This document shows, piece by piece, positions 1 to 4,144 of a DNA stretch of 5,000 bases. A program made the translations under genes and the position numbers. Location of the stretch: NCBI GenBank assembly GCA_030038695.1, contig JASHSN010000659.1:1-5000 (forward strand), written 5' to 3'. The DNA comes from Nitrososphaeraceae archaeon (GTDB taxonomy: Archaea > Thermoproteota > Nitrososphaeria > Nitrososphaerales > Nitrososphaeraceae). The first letter of the stretch is position 1; the number at the start of each line of letters is the position of its first letter. Below the pieces are notes generated by a model, which searched no databases, was not told where the DNA came from, and was given only the letters and a program-made list of their open reading frames with translations.

Positions 1-1172
1 ATCACAGAAGAAAACAACAAGATCGAACCAATTCCGAATTGAAAAGGGTCCGTGTTTCCAAAAAAATGTGCAGTCATTTCAGAATAAAATGATTTCAACA
101 AGTTCCAGGAGACTGCCACACTATCAGCTCCAACTCTGTTGTTGATCAAGGTATTTGATGCAATGATCAGAAGAAGAGATAGATTCATGTGCAATGAAAT
201 GATCGTAGAAATGAAGCCAGAAGCAAAGCCCAAAAAATACGTGAGGAGCTTATAAAAAAGCTTAAATCTGTGCATGCGAGGAAACTGGCTTATGTTTTGA
301 AGGCTTCCTAAAACCCATCTACGTCTCTGCATAAAGTGGTCCTTAATATTCAGTGGCGGCTGCTCCAAAAGAATGCCGCCATGCCAACCCATGGATTTTG
401 GACCATATTTATGGTATACTTGATATCCGAACATCTGGTCTTCTGCAAGTGTGGCTCCAAAATTCCAACCAACAGAGTCTTCCACATCTGATCTTACTAG
501 CAAATTACTTCCATGCATGTGCAATGGAGAAGTCTTTACATACTGCTCATTTTTCATCTGCGATACGCAATCGTAGCACGTAAATGGCCTAATGGATTCT
601 GCAAGTGCTGTTAGTATATTCGCCGATTCGAATTTTAACGGATAGAAAATTGGTCCTTCAAATGCTAGTCCTTGACCTTCTCTAATCGCCTTGAGCAGCG
701 ATAGGATAGTTTGATGCGTGACGTAACTTTCGTCGTCCATATGGAAGATCCAGTAGTTCGAACTATTTCTACCAACTTTCCGCCTGTATTCGACCGCATA
801 TTGTAACGCTCGTCCTTTCTTGATTGCATTGCTCTTAAAATTCTTGTCTACAAGCACGACCTCACTATTTGAATTGGCCAAAGTATCGAAGTCCTCAGGA
901 TCTTCGGTAATTACCGAGATTCGGTAGTCATGGTACTTTATTTTACTGCAAGACTTAATTATCGAATCTATGCCTCGAAGTACTACAGGCGTTCTTGTCG
1001 CCGAACGACTCGTTATTTGAAAAATAATGACAGGGTCGTTATGGATGCGTTGAACATCCTTTCCTATGAACGTCTCTCGATTCTTAACGAACCTGACTAT
1101 GGAGACAAAAGCAATAGGGACGTTAGTCAGCCATAAAACTGTTATAATGCCTAATAAAATATCGTCTAACAA
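1..1172 (-). CDS. Family 2 membrane glycosyltransferase, Egghead-like (partial, 3' end missing)
   Basis: The frame is open from a TTG at 1172 to the left edge, giving 390 visible residues without the C-terminus. An in-frame TAG lies two codons before the TTG, and no ATG or GTG occurs near the N-terminus, so TTG is the only reasonable start. Residues 4-29 form a membrane helix. The GT-A domain follows, with the metal-binding acidic motif HMDDES (144-149), a CYDC motif (199-202), HMHGSN (218-223), the catalytic-type AED (243-245) and QRRRW (282-286), the hallmark of processive membrane GT2 enzymes. Further hydrophobic segments at about 306-340 and from 379 suggest a C-terminal membrane bundle. 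Such enzymes transfer a sugar from a nucleotide sugar at the cytoplasmic membrane face. The motif arrangement resembles Egghead-type beta-mannosyltransferases, but donor and acceptor cannot be read from sequence. A surface polysaccharide, glycolipid or glycoprotein glycan is plausible. The gene is divergent from TFB. Confidence 0.87.
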   Translation of the reverse strand, partial: MLDDILLGIITVLWLTNVPIAFVSIVRFVKNRETFIGKDVQRIHNDPVIIFQITSRSATRTPVVLRGIDSIIKSCSKIKYHDYRISVITEDPEDFDTLANSNSEVVLVDKNFKSNAIKKGRALQYAVEYRRKVGRNSSNYWIFHMDDESYVTHQTILSLLKAIREGQGLAFEGPIFYPLKFESANILTALAESIRPFTCYDCVSQMKNEQYVKTSPLHMHGSNLLVRSDVEDSVGWNFGATLAEDQMFGYQVYHKYGPKSMGWHGGILLEQPPLNIKDHFMQRRRWVLGSLQNISQFPRMHRFKLFYKLLTYFLGFASGFISTIISLHMNLSLLLIIASNTLINNRVGADSVAVSWNLLKSFYSEMTAHFFGNTDPFQFGIGSILLFSSV

Positions 1173-1194
1173 TGTCTAGATAAACAAAATAATT

Positions 1195-1210
1195 CATAAT
1201 ATATAATAAT
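1195..1210 (-). promoter_or_regulatory. Putative TATA box of the glycosyltransferase gene
   Basis: On the minus strand this reads ATTATTATATATTATG. Its centre lies about 29 bases before the TTG start at 1172. Archaeal TATA boxes sit about 25-30 bases before the transcription start, so transcription should begin at or next to the start codon and give a leaderless mRNA. No Shine-Dalgarno-like sequence is visible before the TTG, which fits. The transcription start is inferred, not observed. Confidence 0.5.
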
Positions 1211-1340
1211 CGCTTTCTAGAATTTTGTAAAATGTTGATTCGACGGTTGTTTAAGGAACCTAGAATAATCTCATGAGTATAAAATCTAAACTCGAATATC
1301 TAAATTTATTACCTTCTACATTGGCATTTTCTGATTTCTA

Positions 1341-1360
1341 GAAAAATTAAGGTTAAAAAG
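1341..1360 (+). promoter_or_regulatory. Putative BRE/TATA promoter of the TFB gene
   Basis: The stretch GAAAAATTAAGGTTAAAAAG contains purine-rich sequence like a BRE, followed by the TATA-like TTAAAAAG (1353-1360). A start of transcription about 25-27 bases downstream would fall near 1383, leaving a leader of about 15 bases. That leader contains GGAG at 1384-1387, ten bases before the ATG at 1398, which is a possible ribosome binding site. The TATA match is only moderate. Confidence 0.35.
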
Positions 1361-1397
1361 ACTTGTCGTATTTGTTTCGGTTAGGAGCTGAGACCAT

Positions 1398-2324
1398 ATG
1401 CCTCCGGAGAGCAAATTAAATGAACCCAATGATGCAACCTATTGCGAGCAATGTAAGGGTTATACTGTTATCTTTGATATGGTTTCAAGCGAATATGTTT
1501 GTAGCTCCTGCGGTTGCGTTGCAAATGACAAATTCTTTAATAACGAACACTCGAGTGGGTATGCAGGTCAATCTGGCTTCAGCGACAGATCCAGAACAGG
1601 TATGCCTGAATCATTGGCCATACACCATAAGGGACTATCCACATTGATAGGGATGGGAGACACAGATGCAAGAGGTAAAGCGCTGGAGCCGGCCCAAAAA
1701 CTAAAGATGCAAAGGTTGCGAACCTGGAATAACAGATCTCAACTGAACGACTCGATATCTAGAAATTTAGAGAAAGCCTTAAAATTCCTGAACAATTTTG
1801 GGGATAAGCTATACCTTAGCCAGGCTGTGATGGAAAGTGCTGCGTATATTTATAGAAAGGCGGCAATTAAAAAGCTGGCGAAAGGTAGATCAACTCTAGG
1901 CCTGGTGGGGGCAGCACTATACGCCGCGTGCAGGGAGACAGCGACTCCGAAAACGATTTCTGATGTAGCATCTGTCTGTAATCTGTCTAGTAAAGACGTG
2001 ATGTCGCATTATAAGTTGATATTGAGAGAGCTTTCATTACAAATGCCTGTACTTCACGGACCTGATTATGTTACTCTCATAGCCAATAGATTGGATTTGA
2101 GTGAGAAGACTAAACGAGAAGCCCTTAAGATATTTTCTGAAGTACAACAAAATCGAATTTCAATCGGCAAGAACCCCCGAGCGTTAGCCGGAGCTGTAAT
2201 ATATTTAGCTTCACAGACGTGCAATGAGTTTCTCCGACAGGTTGAGATTTGCCAAGTAGCTGACATATCTACAGTTTCTCTCAGAAAGAGATGTAAAGAA
2301 ATCAAAGCAACTTTGGAAGTTTAG
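1398..2324 (+). CDS. tfb: Transcription initiation factor B (TFB, archaeal TFIIB homologue)
   Basis: The 308-residue product has the full TFB layout. An N-terminal zinc ribbon uses Cys16, Cys19, Cys35 and Cys38 in two CxxC pairs and normally contacts RNA polymerase. The B-reader/linker region contains the conserved RSRTG (65-69) and HHKGLSTLIG (76-85). Two cyclin-like repeats follow at about 120-210 (with GRSTLGLVGAALYAACRE, 163-180) and 220-305, the second ending in the BRE-recognising helix-turn-helix (281-302). TFB binds TBP on the TATA box and recruits RNA polymerase. One oddity is the linker after the ribbon: residues 45-63 (FFNNEHSSGYAGQSGFSDR) lack the GPEWRAF-like segment usual in archaeal TFBs, which suggests a divergent paralogue; many Nitrososphaerota encode several TFBs. 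The ATG start places the ribbon at the usual distance and has GGAG ten bases upstream. The 3' end overlaps the convergent phosphatase gene. Confidence 0.96.
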   Translation: MPPESKLNEPNDATYCEQCKGYTVIFDMVSSEYVCSSCGCVANDKFFNNEHSSGYAGQSGFSDRSRTGMPESLAIHHKGLSTLIGMGDTDARGKALEPAQKLKMQRLRTWNNRSQLNDSISRNLEKALKFLNNFGDKLYLSQAVMESAAYIYRKAAIKKLAKGRSTLGLVGAALYAACRETATPKTISDVASVCNLSSKDVMSHYKLILRELSLQMPVLHGPDYVTLIANRLDLSEKTKREALKIFSEVQQNRISIGKNPRALAGAVIYLASQTCNEFLRQVEICQVADISTVSLRKRCKEIKATLEV

Positions 2325-3291
2325 GTATTTTGTTTATGTAAGGTACGAACTCTGATGCATCATCAACATTCCGCAACTCCTCTCCTGCAACATTGAGATA
2401 TGCAGCCTGGAAACCAGGATAAGATTCGTTACAGGAGAACAAGGTCAAAATCGTGCCTTGATGATTCACTTTAAAACCTTGACATGGTTCATGGCCTCTA
2501 ATAACAAGTTTACTTCCTGTTGCATTAAGCCACTTCCTGGTTACTGTTATACCAAAATGCTTACCATAACCTCTCCTAGAATATTCCCAATCCAGCCCTT
2601 TATTGACATTCTCTATTGGGTCGTTCCATAAAATTTCCTCCATGCTGCTAATCAACTGGTTTTTAGCCGCAGACCCTGACTGAGATTCCAATGGGCTATG
2701 TGAAAGGACATCAGCCGTTGGTAGACCTCCATGAACAACTAAAAGTTGTTTAGGTATCAAAACCATTAAACTAAGCGATTGAAAAAGTGGTAATATGTTA
2801 TTGATATAGATCGCTTGTGCTATTTCACGTCCGTATCGCTGAGCGAGTTCCAGCGGCAGATCGTGCGAAGAGAATGGAAATTCCATCGGAGCTTCATGAT
2901 TTCCACGCATTAAAATCACCGAGTCGGGGAATTTTTGTTTCAGAAAACACACTACATACAGCACGTCAATAGAGTTACTTCCCCTATCAACGTAATCGCC
3001 TAGAAATATCAGCTTGTTGTGTGGGTTTCTCAACAGCCTTTCGAAATTTATTTCGTTGAGCGTCCAAAGCAAAGATTGCAAATCTCCGTGTATATCTCCT
3101 ACTAAGATAAGCTTTTCTGGAATACGTTCTAGCTCGATAACTGGCACGTTCTTCTTTTGGCCCTTCTTGCCAGCCTCTAAAGCCGACCTAGCATTTTCTA
3201 TCACTTCCATAAGAACATGAGGTCGTAAATTACCGGATTTACTCAAGACAGATGGGATGCGCATCAGCGTTACAGCAGTATACTTTGTCAC
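2302..3291 (-). CDS. PPP-family serine/threonine protein phosphatase
   Basis: The 329-residue protein carries every signature of the PP1/PP2A/PP5 metallophosphatase fold, in order: GDIHG (65-69), GDYVDRG (98-104), RGNHE (129-133), the metal-ligand histidine in VVHGG (185-189), WNDP (222-225), SRRGYG (238-243) and RGHE (265-268). These supply the two-metal site that hydrolyses phosphoserine and phosphothreonine, so it should be an active cytoplasmic protein phosphatase. About 60 residues precede the catalytic core; residues 24-41 look helical. The chosen start is GTG at 3291; the first in-frame ATG, at residue 10 (3264), is a possible alternative. No signal peptide or membrane segment is present. 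The gene is convergent with TFB and shares 23 bp with its end, and is divergent from the first winged-helix gene. Its substrates are unknown; an effect on the neighbouring transcription factors is only a hypothesis. Complete eukaryote-like PPP enzymes occur patchily in archaea. Confidence 0.96.
   Translation of the reverse strand: MTKYTAVTLMRIPSVLSKSGNLRPHVLMEVIENARSALEAGKKGQKKNVPVIELERIPEKLILVGDIHGDLQSLLWTLNEINFERLLRNPHNKLIFLGDYVDRGSNSIDVLYVVCFLKQKFPDSVILMRGNHEAPMEFPFSSHDLPLELAQRYGREIAQAIYINNILPLFQSLSLMVLIPKQLLVVHGGLPTADVLSHSPLESQSGSAAKNQLISSMEEILWNDPIENVNKGLDWEYSRRGYGKHFGITVTRKWLNATGSKLVIRGHEPCQGFKVNHQGTILTLFSCNESYPGFQAAYLNVAGEELRNVDDASEFVPYINKIPKLPKLL
2325..2340 (+). terminator. Possible T-rich termination signal after TFB
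   Basis: Directly after the TFB stop codon the plus strand reads GTATTTTGTTTATGTA. Archaeal RNA polymerase often terminates at T-rich tracts without a hairpin. The same bases encode the C-terminus of the phosphatase on the other strand, so their composition may have another cause. Confidence 0.25.
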
Positions 3292-3338
3292 TGTAATATC
3301 TAGGTGTTTTGATACTTGATAAGCAGATGAGGCCGAAA

Positions 3339-3354
3339 GTATATTTATTAAAAG
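3339..3354. promoter_or_regulatory. AT-rich block that may act as TATA box in both directions
   Basis: The plus strand reads GTATATTTATTAAAAG and the minus strand CTTTTAATAAATATAC, both TATA-like. For the phosphatase (minus strand) the predicted transcription start near 3319 would leave a leader of about 28 bases before the GTG at 3291. For the winged-helix gene (plus strand) a start near 3371-3376 would leave about 9-15 bases before the TTG at 3385. This is the only strong TATA-like block in this 93-base divergent space, so the two promoters may overlap and compete for TBP/TFB. Confidence 0.4.
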
Positions 3355-3384
3355 CCACTCGTAGTCATATAGTTTAGATCATAT

Positions 3385-3684
3385 TTGCCACTTAACGTAA
3401 CAGGATGGAGTAACCGAGGATGGCTTGAGATAATTGAATTTATACTTTCCATGTGCGAAGGGGGCGCACGAAAAACACACGTAATGTATAGATGTAATTT
3501 GAATTCCAAACAAATTAGCGAATATTTGGATTTCCTTCTTGATTGCGGTATGCTGGAAAAAGTACAGGAACGGGCAAACTCCAAACGCCATATCTTCAAG
3601 ACTAGTGAGTTGGGTAACAAATTTATAGGTAGATATAAAGAGATGGCTGAACTATTCAGCAAGCAGCCTATAATGAATAAATGA
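3385..3684 (+). CDS. Small archaeal winged-helix DNA-binding protein (first paralogue)
   Basis: The 99-residue product matches the one-domain winged-helix pattern common in archaea (COG3432/HTH_45-like). It has helix 1 with EIIEFIL (15-21), the KTHVMYRCNLN segment (30-40), SKQISEYLDFLLDCGMLEKV (41-60) as recognition helix and start of the wing, a basic wing (61-70, with SKRHI), and a C-terminal helix with YKEMAEL (84-90). It aligns without gaps in helices 1-3 to the next gene (NRxxxE, IMY/VMY, YLDxLL). The start is TTG at 3385; an in-frame TAG at 3370-3372 excludes a longer form and the next in-frame ATG would remove helix 1. Unlike the second paralogue it has about nine extra N-terminal residues. 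It probably binds DNA as a dimer and acts as a transcriptional regulator, but the target is unknown. It is divergent from the phosphatase gene. Confidence 0.85.
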   Translation: MPLNVTGWSNRGWLEIIEFILSMCEGGARKTHVMYRCNLNSKQISEYLDFLLDCGMLEKVQERANSKRHIFKTSELGNKFIGRYKEMAELFSKQPIMNK

Positions 3685-3697
3685 ATAAATTGAATAA
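3673..3697 (+). repeat. Short tandem repeat ATGAATAA across the stop codon
   Basis: Two exact copies of ATGAATAA (3673-3680 and 3681-3688) are followed by a near copy, ATTGAATAA (3689-3697). The stop codon of the first winged-helix gene lies inside the second copy. Slippage in this repeat could change the C-terminal end of the protein by a few residues without touching its fold. Confidence 0.6.
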
Positions 3698-3699
3698 TG

Positions 3700-3730
3700 A
3701 TTATAGTAGAACTGATTCTACTACTATAAT
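3700..3730. repeat. Inverted repeat or hairpin downstream of the first winged-helix gene
   Basis: ATTATAGTAG (3700-3709) pairs perfectly with CTACTATAAT (3721-3730). An alternative inner dyad pairs TAGTAGAA (3704-3711) with TTCTACTA (3716-3723) around a CTGA loop. The two pairings are exclusive because CTA is duplicated in the right arm. It begins 16 bases after the stop codon and is not followed by a T-run, so it may be a 3' mRNA structure or a protein-binding site rather than a standard terminator. Confidence 0.65.
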
Positions 3731-3744
3731 TCTATTGGAACGGT

Positions 3745-3793
3745 TTCGATAACATATGTAAATTTCATATGTGTCAATAACATTTCTATCGAA
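3745..3793. repeat. Nested inverted repeats with two CATATGT sites
   Basis: The outer arms TTCGATA (3745-3751) and TATCGAA (3787-3793) are exact reverse complements. Inside, CATATGT occurs at 3753-3759 and 3766-3772, 13 bases apart; as its core CATATG is palindromic, the two form both a direct and an inverted repeat (ACATATG 3752-3758 with CATATGT 3766-3772). ATAACAT is also repeated directly at 3749-3755 and 3777-3783. The block lies 45-95 bases upstream of the second winged-helix gene, where an upstream operator or activator site would be expected. Confidence 0.5.
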
Positions 3794-3798
3794 TAGTT

Positions 3799-3826
3799 TC
3801 ACTCACGTTATATGGAATGTAAGTGA
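3799..3826 (+). promoter_or_regulatory. TATA box enclosed by an inverted repeat (promoter and likely operator of second winged-helix gene)
   Basis: GTTATATGG (3807-3815) is centred about 28 bases before the ATG at 3839, the right place for a TATA box of a leaderless transcript. It is flanked by TCACTCAC (3799-3806) and GTAAGTGA (3819-3826), arms matching at 7 of 8 positions with a 12-base centre. A dimeric repressor bound here would block TBP, a common mode of autoregulation by small archaeal winged-helix proteins. Which protein binds is inferred only. Confidence 0.5.
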
Positions 3827-3838
3827 TATTGTGACAAA

Positions 3839-4144
3839 ATGAAGAATCGTAGTCGTTACGAAGTAATAGCAGCAATATTAAAATCAGCATGTAAAGAAGA
3901 AACCCGTACGAAGATAATGTACAAAGCGATGCTAAGCAACGATCAGTGCAAAATATACCTTGATTCTCTTCTTCAAAGCGAGTTAATTCAGGAAGTTAAC
4001 ACCGGCAATAAAATGGTATACAGAATCACTCAGAAAGGTACCACGTTTCTTTCATACTACGATCAAATGAAGGAATTGCTGCCTGTCGGAATTGAAGAGA
4101 GCATTGCGGAAGAATATTACCACCTGAGTGCTAATCCCATCTAA
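3839..4144 (+). CDS. Small archaeal winged-helix DNA-binding protein (second paralogue)
   Basis: The 101-residue product begins MKNRSRYEVIAAIL, typical of the archaeal COG3432-type winged-helix family. Helix 1 is residues 4-17, the helix-turn-helix spans about 22-48 (TKIMYKAMLSND, then QCKIYLDSLLQSELI as recognition helix), the wing is 51-65 (GNKMVYRIT), and KGTTFLSYYDQMKELL (66-81) forms the C-terminal helix, often a dimer contact in such proteins. An acidic tail (EESIAEEYY, 86-94) follows. It is a paralogue of the upstream gene and probably a dimeric transcriptional regulator. The ATG at 3839 matches the family start and lies at leaderless distance from a TATA box that sits within an inverted repeat, hinting at autoregulation. 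Its stop codon overlaps that of the convergent RecA-fold gene by 4 bp. It has no visible effector domain. Confidence 0.9.
   Translation: MKNRSRYEVIAAILKSACKEETRTKIMYKAMLSNDQCKIYLDSLLQSELIQEVNTGNKMVYRITQKGTTFLSYYDQMKELLPVGIEESIAEEYYHLSANPI

Larger units (their letters stand above)
1173..1397. other. Divergent intergenic region, AT-rich, with two TTCTAGAA palindromes
   Basis: This space of 225 bases separates the glycosyltransferase start (minus strand) from the TFB start (plus strand). It holds a putative TATA box for each direction and two copies of the 8-bp palindrome TTCTAGAA at 1215-1222 and 1336-1343, each a few bases upstream of one TATA box. I saw no reading frame with recognisable protein features and no tRNA-like or other structured RNA in it. 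Confidence 0.6.
3685..3838. other. Spacer between the winged-helix genes, dense in inverted repeats
   Basis: These 154 bases hold a hairpin-forming dyad (3700-3730), a pair of CATATGT sites that are both direct and inverted (3752-3772), an outer pair TTCGATA/TATCGAA (3745-3751 and 3787-3793), and a dyad enclosing the TATA box of the downstream gene (3799-3826). No reading frame of note is present. The density of symmetry suggests regulator binding sites. Confidence 0.6.

Noticed and set aside
353..583. Plus-strand open frame of 76 codons
   Set aside because: It lies antisense within the glycosyltransferase gene, whose motifs are clear, and its translation shows no domain or low-complexity pattern of its own.
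930..1136. Plus-strand open frame of 68 codons
   Set aside because: It is antisense to the N-terminal part of the glycosyltransferase, including its first membrane helix, and has no recognisable features.
1173..1397. C/D box or other small RNA in the divergent space
   Set aside because: No properly spaced C and D boxes or stable GC-paired stem could be found by eye.
2066..2305. Minus-strand open frame of 79 codons downstream of the phosphatase
   Set aside because: It is antisense to the second cyclin repeat of TFB and shows no protein-like motif; the TFB frame explains the sequence.
3348..3662. Minus-strand open frame of 104 codons opposite the first winged-helix gene
   Set aside because: It is slightly longer than the winged-helix frame, but only the latter aligns with the neighbouring paralogue and has winged-helix structure.
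3700..3730. Classical rho-independent terminator
   Set aside because: The hairpin is AT-rich and not followed by a T-run, so it is reported as an inverted repeat only.
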